64,000 nt of DNA, taken from positions 287,074 to 351,073 of the forward strand of contig UBYA01000014.1 of NCBI GenBank assembly GCA_900469615.1. Direction: 5' to 3'. The first letter of the stretch is position 1. Each line of letters starts with the position of its first letter. Of this stretch, positions 44,450 through 55,565 are shown piece by piece. The notes under the pieces were generated by a model, which saw only the letters and a program-made list of their open reading frames with translations, had not been told where the DNA came from and ran no database searches. The position numbers were made by a program, and so were the translations under genes. This stretch comes from Hyphomicrobiales bacterium. GTDB taxonomy: Bacteria > Pseudomonadota > Alphaproteobacteria > Rhizobiales > Rhizobiaceae.

Positions 44450-45409
44450 TTAGTAACCCCGGCTGCGATCCACCAGATGCTGCAGCGGCTCGCCACGCTC
44501 GAAGCGGGCGATCTGCTCTTCCACATGGCGCATGAGCGCCTTTTCCTCCGACACCGCGGAATCATGCGGCGTGATGATGACGTTTTCCAGACCCCAAAGC
44601 GAATCGTCGGCCGAAAGCGGCTCGACGGCGAAGACATCCAGCGAGGCACCGCCGAGAATACCGGTGCGGATCGCAGACGCGATATCGGCCTGCACCTGGC
44701 TCTTGCCGCGGCCGGCATTGACGAAGACCGGCTTGCCCAGCGCGCTCTGGCGGCGGAGCTTCGAAAAGAGCGAGGCGTTGTAGATGCCCGTCGTCTCCGG
44801 CGTCAGCGGCAGCAGGCCGACGAGAATATCGGTGCGGGAGAGAAACGCGTCCAGCTCGCCGGCATCGAAGGTTTCCATGCCGTCGATCTGCTTCCTGCTG
44901 CGCGACCAGCCGATGACGTTGAAGCCCATGACCTTCAGCTTGGCGGCGGCATCGCAGCCGAGAACGCCGAGGCCCATGACGCCGACGGTGACGTCGGCCG
45001 CCTCGGGACCATGCTGCGGCGCCCAGACGTGCTGGCGCTGATTGCGCATGTGCCCCTGCACGTCGCGCAGATGCATCAGGCACTGCATCACGACCCATTC
45101 GCTCATGCGCGTGGTGAGACTGCGATCGACGAAGCGGACGATCGGAATGTCCGGCAGGCCGGCAATCGACATCATCGAATCGACGCCCGCACCGCCCGAG
45201 AAAATAACCTTGAGGTTGCGCGCCCGCTCGAAAAGATCGGCATCCGGCTTCCACAGGAGCGCATAATCCACATGGGAGAGATCCGCGCCCTTGTTGGCGG
45301 GGTCGGCCAGATTGATGCTGCCGCGATCGGCAAAAGCCGCCTCCAGCACCTTGGCAACGGTTGCGGGGTCGAACTTCAGATCGACGAGAACGGGGCTTTT
45401 GGCCGGCAT
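44450..45409 (-). CDS. D-isomer-specific 2-hydroxyacid dehydrogenase (glyoxylate/hydroxypyruvate reductase-like)
   Basis: The 319-residue protein has the NAD-binding GVMGLGVLGCDAAAKLKVMGFNVIGWSRS motif and the catalytic Arg, Glu and His of the family in NAGRGKSQVQADIASAIR, DVFAVEPL and ITPHDSA. It resembles GhrA-type reductases acting on glyoxylate and hydroxypyruvate; exact substrate unproved. AAGG lies eight bases before the ATG at 45407-45409; a GTG five codons upstream overlaps the yejF stop. It follows yejF within 11 bp, so it probably belongs to that operon. Confidence 0.9.
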   Translation of the reverse strand: MPAKSPVLVDLKFDPATVAKVLEAAFADRGSINLADPANKGADLSHVDYALLWKPDADLFERARNLKVIFSGGAGVDSMMSIAGLPDIPIVRFVDRSLTTRMSEWVVMQCLMHLRDVQGHMRNQRQHVWAPQHGPEAADVTVGVMGLGVLGCDAAAKLKVMGFNVIGWSRSRKQIDGMETFDAGELDAFLSRTDILVGLLPLTPETTGIYNASLFSKLRRQSALGKPVFVNAGRGKSQVQADIASAIRTGILGGASLDVFAVEPLSADDSLWGLENVIITPHDSAVSEEKALMRHVEEQIARFERGEPLQHLVDRSRGY

Positions 45410-45420
45410 GGCGGTGGCCT

Positions 45421-47054
<1,634 letters not shown>

Positions 47055-47058
<4 letters not shown>

Positions 47059-48209
47059 CGGAACGTCTTCCTCGGATCGAAGGCGTCGCGCACGGCCTCG
47101 CCGATGAAAATCAGCAGCGACAGCATGATCGACATGGTGAAGAAGGCCGAGAGCCCGAGCCAGGGAGCCTGAAGGTTGGATTTGCCCTGGGCGATCATTT
47201 CCCCCAGCGACGGCGAGCCGGGCGGCATGCCGAAGCCGAGGAAGTCGAGCGAGGTCAGGGTGGTGATCGAACCCGACAGGATGAAGGGCACGAAGGTCAG
47301 CGTCGCGACCATCGCATTCGGCAGGAGATGGCGATACATGATGGTGCGGTTGTCGACGCCAAGCGCCCTGGCGGCACGGACATATTCGAAGTTGCGCGCC
47401 CGCAGGAATTCGGCGCGCACGACGCCGACGAGCCCCACCCAGGAAAACAGTAGCAGGATACCGAGCAGGATGAAGAAGCCGGGCGGCAGCACCGAGGCGA
47501 TGATCAGCAGGATGTAAAGCACCGGCATCGACGACCAGATCTCGATGAAGCGCTGCATCAAGAGGTCCGTCCATCCGCCGAAATAGCCCTGCACCGCGCC
47601 GGCGCAGACGCCGACGACAGCCGAGCAGATGGTGAGAACGAGGCCGAACAGCACCGATATGCGGAAACCGTAGATCAGGCGGGCGAGCACGTCGCGAGCC
47701 TGATCGTCGGTGCCGAGCCAGTTGAAATTGCTCCAGTTGCAGTTCGGGTCGGCAACGCCACCGGCATAGCCCGAGCAGCGCTGTTCCCTGCTCATCGCCC
47801 AGAAGGGCGGGGTCGGCGCCGACATTCCCTGCGGCAGGTTGGAATTGGCGGTCTGGTAGGAATAGTGGATCGGCGGCCAGAGCATCCAGCCATTGGCATT
47901 GATCTCGTCCTGGATGTCCTGGGCGCGATAGTCCGTCTGCGCCAGAAAACCGCCGAACTTTTCCTCGGGATAATCGACGAAGATCGGCGTCAGGATTTCG
48001 CCCTTGTAGGAGACGAGGATCGGCCGGTCGTTGGCGATGAATTCGGCGCCGAGGGTGAGGACGAACAGGACCAGGAAGATCCAGAGCGACCAGTAGCCCC
48101 GGCGGTTTGCCTTGAAATTTTCCCAGCGGCGAATGTTGGTCGGCGAAAAGAGCCCCTTGCGCGGCGGCTTTACCGTCGCCGGAGGTGCCGGATGGCTGGC
48201 TGCGTCCAT
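47055..48209 (-). CDS. yejE: YejE, permease of the peptide ABC importer
   Basis: The 384-residue protein has an N-terminal membrane segment (YWSLWIFLVLFVLTLGAEFIA), a periplasmic loop with WLGTDDQARDVLARLIYGFRIS (the DppC-type motif), four to five membrane segments and the cytoplasmic EAA-like loop AEFLRARNFEYVRAARALGVDNRTIMYRHLLPNA. It is the second permease of YejABEF. Its ATG shares one base with the yejB stop. An N-terminal tail of about 40 residues makes it longer than E. coli YejE. Confidence 0.94.
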
Positions 48210-49300
48210 CACACGTCCCTCCGTTCGAAGTCGATGCGCGGATCGATCCAGGTGTAGATCAGGTCGGAAACGAGGCTGACGACGAGACCGAGCAGCGAGA
48301 AGATGAAAAGCGTCGCAAACACCACCGGATAATCGCGCTGGACCACGGAGAGGTAGCTCAGGCGCCCCAAACCATCGAGCGAGAAGATGTTCTCGATCAG
48401 GAGCGAACCGGTGAAGAAGGCGGAAATGAAGGCGCCGGGAAAACCGGCGATGACGATGAGCATGGCGTTGCGGAAGACATGGCCGTAGAGCACGCGCCGT
48501 TCGCTCAGGCCCTTGGCGCGGGCGGTGATGACATATTGCTTCTTGATTTCCTCGATGAAGGAATTCTTGGTGAGCAGCGTCGTGGTGGCGAAGGCGGCGA
48601 GCGACAGCGAAATCAGCGGCAGCACCAGATGCCAGAGATAATCGAGGATCTTCTGCCACCAGTTGAGATCGGCGAAATTGTCCGAGACGAGGCCGCGCAG
48701 CGGGAACCAGTCGAAGAAGGAGCCGCCGGCGAACAGCACGATCAGCATGATGCCGAACAGGAAGCTCGGGACGGCGTAGCCGATGATGATGATGCCCGAT
48801 GTCCAGACATCGAAGGTCGATCCGTCCTGCACCGCCTTGCGGATGCCGAGCGGAATGGAAATGGCGTAGGAGAAGATCAGGATCCAGATGCCGAGCGAGA
48901 TCGACACCGGCAGCTTCTGGGCGATGAGGTCGATGACCGTGGTGTTGCGGAAGAAGCTCTCGCCAAAATCGAAGCGGATATAGTTCCACATCATCTGGCC
49001 GAAGCGCTCGAGCGGCGGCTTGTCGAAGCCGAACTGCTTGTCGAGCTTGGCGATCAGCTCGGGATCGAGCCCCTGCGCGCCGCGATATTTCGAGCTGCTG
49101 TCATCGATGGACTGCTGGGCCAGCATGTCGGTGCCGCCCGACAGGCGGCCGGCGGCATTGTCGCCCTGCCCGGTCAGCTGCGCGATGACCTGCTCGACCG
49201 GGCCGCCCGGCGCAAACTGGACGATGGTGAAGGAAATGGCCATGATGCCGACGATGGTCGGGATCATCAGCAGGAGGCGTCGCAGGATATAGGCGCCCAT
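48209..49300 (-). CDS. yejB: YejB, permease of the peptide ABC importer
   Basis: The 363-residue protein has a DppB-type layout: an N-terminal membrane segment (LLLMIPTIVGIMAISFTIVQFAPGGPVEQ), a periplasmic loop and five further segments, with the EAA loop KNSFIEEIKKQYVITARAKGLSERRVLYGHVFRNAML. Length matches E. coli YejB. It is the first permease of the operon and starts 172 bp after the yejA stop. The gap 49301-49472 has no clear terminator. Confidence 0.95.
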   Translation of the reverse strand: MGAYILRRLLLMIPTIVGIMAISFTIVQFAPGGPVEQVIAQLTGQGDNAAGRLSGGTDMLAQQSIDDSSSKYRGAQGLDPELIAKLDKQFGFDKPPLERFGQMMWNYIRFDFGESFFRNTTVIDLIAQKLPVSISLGIWILIFSYAISIPLGIRKAVQDGSTFDVWTSGIIIIGYAVPSFLFGIMLIVLFAGGSFFDWFPLRGLVSDNFADLNWWQKILDYLWHLVLPLISLSLAAFATTTLLTKNSFIEEIKKQYVITARAKGLSERRVLYGHVFRNAMLIVIAGFPGAFISAFFTGSLLIENIFSLDGLGRLSYLSVVQRDYPVVFATLFIFSLLGLVVSLVSDLIYTWIDPRIDFERRDV

Positions 49301-49472
49301 CAGCCAGCCGCTCCCCCGAAGAGGGATATCGTCCGCTTCGCCTCAATTCGTCCGTCGATCAAATCACATTCCCTTCCGCCGGATGCAGGCCGGCGCAGTC
49401 ATATCAGCTTGAAACTATCCGAATCAGCCCTTGAGCATTTGGAGCCAGCAGGCCCCTTATTGCAAGAGAGGC

Positions 49473-51326
49473 TCACTTTGCGGCGCTTTTCGACCACCAG
49501 ACATCGGGGAAGCCGATGGAGTATTTGGGCAGTTCCGCCGGATGCTCGAACTTGTCCCAATAGGCGATATGGAAGCTGGTCGTGTAAAAGAGCGGCACGA
49601 CGTAGTGATGCGCCAGCAGGACACGGTCGAGGGCCTTTGCGGTCGCATCCTTTTCAGTGACGTCCTTGGCGAAGATGACCTTCTTGATGAGGGCATCGAC
49701 GCCGGGATCGGAAATTCCGCCGTAGTTGCGCGAGCCCTGGCGATTGGCCGAAGCGGAGCCCCAGAAATCGATCTGCTCATTGCCGGGATTGAGCGACTGG
49801 GCCCATACGGTCCAGATCATGTCATAGTCGAAACTGCGGATGCGATTGATGTATTGCGATGAATCAACCGTGCGTACGGTGGCGTTGATGCCGATCTTCT
49901 TCAGGCTCTGCGTGTAGGGTAGCACCCATTTTTCCACAAAGGGGCTGCCGAGCAGGATTTCGAAGGAGAAAGGCTGGCCCGTCTGGACATTCACCATCTG
50001 ATTGCCCTTCAGCACGTAGCCCGCCTGCTTGAACAGATCGAGCGCCTTGCGCAGGTTGTCGCGGGCCTTCTGCGGATTGCCGCCGACGGGATTGGTGTAG
50101 GGCGCAGTGAAGACGTCGGCCGGAACCTTGTCCTTCACCTCGTTCAGAACGTTCAGTTCCTCACCCTGCGGCAGGCCGGACGATGCGAGCTTGGTGCCGA
50201 AAAAGTAGCTGTTGATGCGGCTGTATTGATTGAAGGCGATGGTGCGGTTGAGCTCCTCGAAATCGAAGGCATAGTTCAGCGCCTCACGAACGCGCTCGTC
50301 CTTGAACTGATCGCGGCGCATGTTCGGCACCAGGGCCTGCATGACACCGGCAGCGCGCAGCGGATTGGGCACTTCCTCGCGCTTGATGCGCCCGTCCTTT
50401 GCGGCCGGGAAATCATAGCCGGTCACCCAGCGGCTTGCGACATTATCCTGCCAATAGTCGATGGTGCCGCCGCGAAAGGCCTCGAACTCCACATCATTGT
50501 CGGCGAAATAGGTATAGGAAATCGCCCTGAAATTGTTCTCGCCGACATTGACGGGCAGGTCCTTGCCCCAATAGTCGTCGCGCAATTCGTAACGGATGGT
50601 GGAGCCGGGCGAGACCGAAACGATCTTGTAGGGCCCCGAACCCATGACAGGCTCAAGCGTGGTACGGGAGATATCGCGCGGCTTGCCATCCGGTCCCGTG
50701 CCCTCCCACCAATGCTTCGGCACGATCGGGAACTGGCCGAGAATGGAAGGCAGCTCGCGATTGTTCTTCTCGTCGAAAGTGAAGGTCACGTCGCGATCGC
50801 CGGTCTTTTCGGCGCGCGTTACGTGGCTGTAGTAGCTGGTGAAGAGCGGATTGAGCTCCTTCGCCTTGTCGAAGCTAAAGACGACATCTTCGGGCGTCAC
50901 CGGCTGTCCGTCGGCCCATTTGGCCTCGGGCCTCAGGCGGAAGGTCGCACTGGAAATATCGTCTGGATAGGAAACGCCCTCCGCAAGCAGCCCGTAGGAG
51001 GAAGAAACCTCGTCATCCGCCGATTTCAGCAGGCTGTCGAAGACCAGGCCGGAGCCGAGGGAAGCGATGCCAGCCACCGGATTTCCCTTGAACAAGATCG
51101 GATTGAGGGTATCGAACGTGCCACTGGCCGACAGCTTCACCTCGCCGCCTTTCGGCGCGTCGGGGTTGACGTAGTCGAAATGCTTGAAGCCCGGCTGGTA
51201 TTTGAGATCGCCGAGAATGGCGGTGCCGATGCGGAATTGAGGCTCCTCGGCCTTGGAGGATACCGGCATTGCCAGCAGGCAAAAAAGAGAAACGACCAAG
51301 CCTGCTTTCAACCGCGACACTGCCAT
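49473..51326 (-). CDS. yejA: YejA, periplasmic peptide-binding protein
   Basis: The 617-residue protein has a signal peptide ending near PVSSKA and a family 5 solute-binding fold with the YejA start GDLKYQPGFKHFDYVNPDAPKGGEVKLSASGTFDTLNP. Further family features are AEGVSYPDDISSATFRLRPEAKWADGQPVTPEDVVFSF and the C-terminal FDYDMIWTVWAQSLNPGNEQIDFWGS. It delivers peptides to YejB/E/F. In Sinorhizobium this importer also takes up plant NCR peptides and influences symbiosis. The order yejA-yejB-yejE-yejF is standard. Confidence 0.95.
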   Translation of the reverse strand: MAVSRLKAGLVVSLFCLLAMPVSSKAEEPQFRIGTAILGDLKYQPGFKHFDYVNPDAPKGGEVKLSASGTFDTLNPILFKGNPVAGIASLGSGLVFDSLLKSADDEVSSSYGLLAEGVSYPDDISSATFRLRPEAKWADGQPVTPEDVVFSFDKAKELNPLFTSYYSHVTRAEKTGDRDVTFTFDEKNNRELPSILGQFPIVPKHWWEGTGPDGKPRDISRTTLEPVMGSGPYKIVSVSPGSTIRYELRDDYWGKDLPVNVGENNFRAISYTYFADNDVEFEAFRGGTIDYWQDNVASRWVTGYDFPAAKDGRIKREEVPNPLRAAGVMQALVPNMRRDQFKDERVREALNYAFDFEELNRTIAFNQYSRINSYFFGTKLASSGLPQGEELNVLNEVKDKVPADVFTAPYTNPVGGNPQKARDNLRKALDLFKQAGYVLKGNQMVNVQTGQPFSFEILLGSPFVEKWVLPYTQSLKKIGINATVRTVDSSQYINRIRSFDYDMIWTVWAQSLNPGNEQIDFWGSASANRQGSRNYGGISDPGVDALIKKVIFAKDVTEKDATAKALDRVLLAHHYVVPLFYTTSFHIAYWDKFEHPAELPKYSIGFPDVWWSKSAAK

Positions 51327-51435
51327 TCATGATCTCCCGATGATTTCTTGAGAATCAGCATAAGGCAAATGAGGGCAAAAAGCAGGACGCCACAGCTTGC
51401 CTCTTTGCAAAGATGCCAAAGCGCGGCTTCGGAAA

Positions 51436-52071
51436 TCAGCCTGTCGCCGCGGCGTCTTCCAGGCGCTTGCGCAGCATGAGGCGCAATTCGCCGACGACGC
51501 GATGATCCTCGGCGGCATCCGGCTCGCTGGTCACGACGACGGCGATGCGCAACAGTTCGAGCACGATGCCCGACATCAGCGCGATATCGTCCGAAATCGG
51601 CGGCCGCGCCTGCCGCAGGACACCGGCGATCAGTTCCTTCAGCTGCGCTCGCGAGCGCAGCTTGCGCTCCCTGGGAATATCGCGCCGCCCGGCAAGCACC
51701 GCAAATTCGGGAAACTCCTCCATGAACGCACTCAATGCATCGAAAATGGCTTCGCCGCTGTCGGCCGCGGAGAGACCGGCGCTCCGTTCCCCCATGTCGC
51801 GAAGCCCAGCCTTCAGCCGCTCCAGGCGATCGACATGCAGCGCCTCGGCAAGCAAGGGCTTGGTCGGAAAGAACTGATAGAGCGAGCCGATGGAGGAATT
51901 TGCCTCCGCGGCAATCTCGGTCATCGTCGCGGCGTCGTAGCCTTTCCGCGCAAAAACCTTTGCCGCGGCTTCCAATAGAACGGCGACGCGATCATGGCCG
52001 CGCTGCCGCTTCGGGACACGCGTCTTCAATTCTTCACTTGATTTTTGTGAGGATTCCCTCATATTTTTCAT
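51436..52071 (-). CDS. TetR family transcriptional regulator
   Basis: The 211-residue protein has the TetR HTH (DRVAVLLEAAAKVFARKGYDAATMTEIAAEANSSIGSLYQFFPTKPLLAEAL, residues about 26-77) and a helical ligand domain with no recognised ligand. The Met at 52071 is preferred as it has GAGGA about ten bases upstream; a Met three codons later is also possible. It is divergent from the isochorismatase-like gene at 52108, and two GAGGAT-type palindromes cover the start region, indicating autoregulation and control of the neighbour. Confidence 0.92.
   Translation of the reverse strand: MKNMRESSQKSSEELKTRVPKRQRGHDRVAVLLEAAAKVFARKGYDAATMTEIAAEANSSIGSLYQFFPTKPLLAEALHVDRLERLKAGLRDMGERSAGLSAADSGEAIFDALSAFMEEFPEFAVLAGRRDIPRERKLRSRAQLKELIAGVLRQARPPISDDIALMSGIVLELLRIAVVVTSEPDAAEDHRVVGELRLMLRKRLEDAAATG
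52048..52061. promoter_or_regulatory. TetR operator-like palindrome 1
   Basis: TGAGGATTCCCTCA is an imperfect palindrome overlapping the first codons of the TetR gene. It repeats the arms of the second copy at 52075-52086, 26 bp away. Confidence 0.55.
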
Positions 52072-52074
52072 TGC

Positions 52075-52086
52075 GAGGATATCCTC
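52075..52086. promoter_or_regulatory. TetR operator-like palindrome 2
   Basis: GAGGATATCCTC is a perfect 12-bp palindrome in the 36-bp gap between the two divergent genes. It also serves as part of the ribosome site of the regulator gene. Confidence 0.6.
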
Positions 52087-52107
52087 ATATTTCTCCCGGA
52101 GCCCCAG

Positions 52108-52677
52108 ATGCCACTCTACGATCCCAAAACCACCGCCCTCGTTTCCATCGACCTGCAGGGCCTCGTTCTCGGCCGGCCACTCGCGCCCTACTCCGGCCAG
52201 CAGATCGTTGCCAACACGGTCGCCATCGCGAACAGGCTGAAGGCCGATGGCGGAACGACCGTTTTCGTGACGGTCGGATTTTCCCCGGACTATGCCGATG
52301 CTGTCAATCAGCCGATCGACGAAACCTTCACGCTTCCCCCGGGAGGTTTGCCGCCGGCCGCGCTCGCCGCACCCGCCGAAATGGCGGCGCTGACGCCTGA
52401 CATCGCCATCGTCAAGCGCCAATGGAGCGCCTTCTATGGCACGGAACTCGATCTGCAGCTTCGCCGCCGCGGCATCAGGACGCTGATCCTGACCGGCGTC
52501 GCCACCAATTTCGGCGTCGAATCGACCGTGCGCGATGCCTACGCCGCGAATTATGCCGTCATAGTCGCCGAAGACGCGGTAACGACCTTCTCGCAGGAGA
52601 TGCAGGATTTCTCCTGTACGAAGGTGCTGCCGCGGCTGTCGCGCATCCGCAAGACCGCGGAGATTCTGGCGAATTGA
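52108..52677 (+). CDS. Isochorismatase-like hydrolase lacking the usual cysteine
   Basis: The 189-residue protein has the isochorismatase fold. The catalytic Asp is Asp15 (VSIDLQG) and the Lys is in IVKRQWSAFYGTELD. The position of the usual nucleophilic Cys in GVxTxxCV is a Gly here (GVATNFGVEST). The loss suggests a hydrolysis type that does not need Cys, as in true isochorismatases, or loss of amidase activity. It is divergent from a TetR regulator and probably controlled by it. Substrate unknown. Confidence 0.9.
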   Translation: MPLYDPKTTALVSIDLQGLVLGRPLAPYSGQQIVANTVAIANRLKADGGTTVFVTVGFSPDYADAVNQPIDETFTLPPGGLPPAALAAPAEMAALTPDIAIVKRQWSAFYGTELDLQLRRRGIRTLILTGVATNFGVESTVRDAYAANYAVIVAEDAVTTFSQEMQDFSCTKVLPRLSRIRKTAEILAN

Positions 52678-52818
52678 TCGGCCCGGAACGCCTTGTTATG
52701 CCAGGGAGGCGGCCGCTCGTCGGCCATCTGTGATTGCCGCGGATTAACTTTCATCTCTTTTCAGGATAATCTCGCCGCAAATCACTTCGGCATCAGTCGA
52801 CCGCTTTCCAGGATATGC

Positions 52819-53853
52819 ATGGCTTCAATTCCGGCTCGCGCCTTTCGAACGATCGGCAAATTTTCCCTCGCTACAATGATCGGGATGGGTCTTGTCGCCG
52901 GCGATGCCCTGGCGCAGCAGGCCACGCCCTCGCCCGGAAGCGCCAAGGCGATGTTCGGCGCCGTGACGCTGCCGACGCAGGGACCGCCGCAATCGATCGG
53001 CTTCTATGCCAAGGGCTGCCTTGCAGGCGCCGTCGCGCTGCCCGCCGACGGCCCGACCTGGCAGGCCATGCGGCTGTCGCGCAACCGCCGCTGGGGACGG
53101 CCGGAGACGATCGGCCTGCTGGAGCGCCTCTCGCGCGATGCGGCCAGGAACGACGGCTGGCCTGGCCTGCTCGTCGGCGACATCTCGCAGCCGCGCGGCG
53201 GCCCGATGTTCAACGGCCACGCCTCGCACCAGATCGGCCTCGACGCCGACATCTGGCTGACGCCGATGCCGCGGCACAGGATGACGGCCGAGGAGCGCGA
53301 AGCCCTGCCCTTCACCACGATGCTGGCGAAAGACAGGTTCCTGACGATCAACGACAAGGTCTGGACGCCGGCACACGCCCGCCTGCTGATGCGCGCCGCC
53401 AGCTATCCGGAGGTCGAGCGCATTTTTGTGAACCCGGCGATCAAGAAGAAGATGTGCGACACATGGACAGGGGACCGCACCAACCTCGGCAAGTTGCGGC
53501 CGGAATACGGCCATGACTCGCATTTCCATATCCGCATCCGCTGCCCGGCCGGCTCGGTCGGCTGCACCCCGCAGGCACCCGTTGCCGCCGGCGACGGGTG
53601 CGACAAGACGCTTGCCTGGTGGTTCGGTCCCGAGCCCTGGGCAAAACCGAAGCCCAGCACGAAGCCGCCGGTCAAGCCGCGCGAGGTCATGGTTTCCGAT
53701 TTGCCGAAGACCTGCCAGGCCGTGCTGGCAGCACCGCCGGTCGCTTCCGCCCGCGCCGCCACCTTCGGCGCCAGGGATGCCGGCCCGACGGTGGAAACGG
53801 ATGCGATGCCTGCCTCCGGCAATACGCCACCTAGCCGAATCCCGCAGCAGTGA
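52819..53853 (+). CDS. mepA: Penicillin-insensitive murein endopeptidase
   Basis: The 344-residue protein has a signal peptide ending near DALAQQ and the LAS-type zinc endopeptidase core: GGPMFNGHASHQIGLDADIWLTPMP with His137 and Asp144, and the C-terminal HDSHFHIRIRCP. It cleaves D-Ala-meso-DAP cross-links in peptidoglycan. The C-terminus has a Pro/Lys-rich tail of about 100 residues beyond the core. AGGA lies five bases before the ATG at 52819. It stands alone between the isochorismatase-like gene and mgsA. Confidence 0.93.
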   Translation: MASIPARAFRTIGKFSLATMIGMGLVAGDALAQQATPSPGSAKAMFGAVTLPTQGPPQSIGFYAKGCLAGAVALPADGPTWQAMRLSRNRRWGRPETIGLLERLSRDAARNDGWPGLLVGDISQPRGGPMFNGHASHQIGLDADIWLTPMPRHRMTAEEREALPFTTMLAKDRFLTINDKVWTPAHARLLMRAASYPEVERIFVNPAIKKKMCDTWTGDRTNLGKLRPEYGHDSHFHIRIRCPAGSVGCTPQAPVAAGDGCDKTLAWWFGPEPWAKPKPSTKPPVKPREVMVSDLPKTCQAVLAAPPVASARAATFGARDAGPTVETDAMPASGNTPPSRIPQQ

Positions 53854-53953
53854 AGCCGTAATCCGCCGTTGCCGGGGGTGTCTTTCAAAACAGGTCCCCT
53901 TGGTATAGAAGGCGAATAAATCGATTGAAAATTGTGGGCGGAGCAAGGATTTC

Positions 53954-54334
53954 ATGGCCGGCAGCAAATGCATCGCGCTGATCGCGCACGATCAGAAAAA
54001 AGACGCGATGGCGGAATTTGCGCGACGCAACCAGGCAGCCCTTGCCGGCTGGCATATCGTCGCGACCGGCACGACGGGCGGCCGGGTGCTCGATGCCTGC
54101 CCCGATCTGAAAGTGACCCGCCTGAAAAGCGGGCCGCTCGGCGGCGACCAGCAGATCGGCGCCCTGATCGCCACCGGCGAGATCGACATGCTCATCTTCT
54201 TCATCGATCCCCTCACCCCCCTGCCGCACGATGTCGACGTAAAGGCATTGACGCGGCTTGCCGTTGTCTACGACATTCCGATGGCGCTCAACGAATCCAC
54301 CGCCGAGCGGCTGATCAAAACACTGAACCTTTAG
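53954..54334 (+). CDS. mgsA: Methylglyoxal synthase
   Basis: The 126-residue enzyme makes methylglyoxal from dihydroxyacetone phosphate. It shows LIAHDQKKD near residues 9-17, the phosphate loop ATGTTGG (37-43) and the catalytic Asp in SGPLGGDQQIGA (Asp65). Its length is close to that of other bacterial enzymes. GGAGCAAGG precedes the ATG. It precedes glk by 34 bp and shares its direction, so the two are probably one transcript, which ends at the terminator after glk. Confidence 0.95.
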   Translation: MAGSKCIALIAHDQKKDAMAEFARRNQAALAGWHIVATGTTGGRVLDACPDLKVTRLKSGPLGGDQQIGALIATGEIDMLIFFIDPLTPLPHDVDVKALTRLAVVYDIPMALNESTAERLIKTLNL

Positions 54335-54368
54335 TCCGCCTTGCCGGCGGCAGACCACGGACCTGGCC

Positions 54369-55391
54369 ATGCCTGAGCTCAATCACAGCGATGCCCCCCT
54401 GCCTTTTCCCATCCTGATCGGCGATATCGGCGGCACCAATGCGCGTTTCTCGATCCTTGCCGACGCGGACTCCGAGCAGGAGCATTTTCCGGTCGTGCAG
54501 ACGGCGAATTTCGAGACGATCGACGATGCGATCAAGCTGACGCTCGAGAAGAGCAAGGTGCGGCCGCGCGCGGCGATCCTTGCCATGGCCGGGCCCGTGC
54601 GGGGCGATGAAATTCCGCTGACCAATTGCGACTGGGTGATCCGTCCGAAAACGATGATCGCCAATCTCGGCATCGAGGACGTGCTCGTCATCAACGATTT
54701 CGAGGCGCAGGCTCTGGCGATCGCCGAGATTGCCGACGAACATCGCGAAACCATCGGTGAAACGTCCGGCAACACGACCGCTTCGCGCGCCGTTCTCGGA
54801 CCGGGCACCGGCCTTGGCGTCGCCGGCCTCGTCCATGCACAGCATCAATGGATACCCGTGCCCGGCGAAGGCGGCCATATCGACCTCGGGCCGCGCTCGG
54901 AACGCGACCTGCAGATCTGGCCGCATCTGGAACCCATCGAAGGCCGCATCTCGGCCGAGCAGGTCATCTGCGGCCGCGGCCTGCAGAACCTCTATCACGC
55001 CATCTGCGCCGTCGATGGTGTCGAGCCGAGCCTGAAGGAGCCGGCTGACATCACCACCCACGCGCTTGCCGGCACCAATGCGCAGGCCGAGGAGACCCTG
55101 ACGCTGTTCGTCACCTATCTGGGTCGTGTCGCCGGCGATATAGCGATGATTTTCATGGCGCGCGGCGGCGTCTATCTTTCCGGCGGCATCCCGCAGAAAA
55201 TCCTGCCGGCGCTGCAAAAGCCGGAATTTCGCGCCGCTTTCGAGGACAAGGCGCCGCATACCGAAATGATGAGGACGATCCCGACGCATGTGGTGACGCA
55301 TCCGCTGGCCGCCCTTTCCGGCCTTGCGACCTATGCCCGCAAGCCGGCGAGCTTCGGCCTTGCGACGGACGGCCGCCGCTGGCGGCGTTAA
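54369..55391 (+). CDS. glk: Glucokinase
   Basis: The 340-residue enzyme phosphorylates glucose. It has the ATP-binding GDIGGTNARF at residues 18-27, LAMAGPVRGDEIPLTNCDW, the NDFEAQALAI sugar-binding region, the phosphate motif LGPGTGLGVAGLV and the late glucose-binding VPGEGGHIDLGPRSE. This is the GlkA-type bacterial glucokinase rather than a ROK kinase. It lies 34 bp after mgsA and is followed by a Rho-independent terminator. Confidence 0.95.
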   Translation: MPELNHSDAPLPFPILIGDIGGTNARFSILADADSEQEHFPVVQTANFETIDDAIKLTLEKSKVRPRAAILAMAGPVRGDEIPLTNCDWVIRPKTMIANLGIEDVLVINDFEAQALAIAEIADEHRETIGETSGNTTASRAVLGPGTGLGVAGLVHAQHQWIPVPGEGGHIDLGPRSERDLQIWPHLEPIEGRISAEQVICGRGLQNLYHAICAVDGVEPSLKEPADITTHALAGTNAQAEETLTLFVTYLGRVAGDIAMIFMARGGVYLSGGIPQKILPALQKPEFRAAFEDKAPHTEMMRTIPTHVVTHPLAALSGLATYARKPASFGLATDGRRWRR

Positions 55392-55410
55392 CCCCTCGCC
55401 AAACAATCGA

Positions 55411-55446
55411 TGGCGCGCCGAAACATGCGGCGCGTCAAGCCTTTTT
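55411..55446 (+). terminator. Rho-independent terminator after glk
   Basis: Arms TGGCGCGCCG and CGGCGCGTCA form a 10-bp stem with one G-U pair around a 7-base loop, followed after four bases by a run of five T. It begins 19 bp after the glk stop codon. Confidence 0.8.
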
Positions 55447-55565
55447 GAATGCGCCGCCTTCCTCTATAGTGGACCCGGCTCCGTGATCGGCCTTAACCAG
55501 TGCGGCAGGCCATCCCTAGCCAAAGCCGCGCTAACTCTTTATAGAGCCGCGAAAGCACGCAGCAC

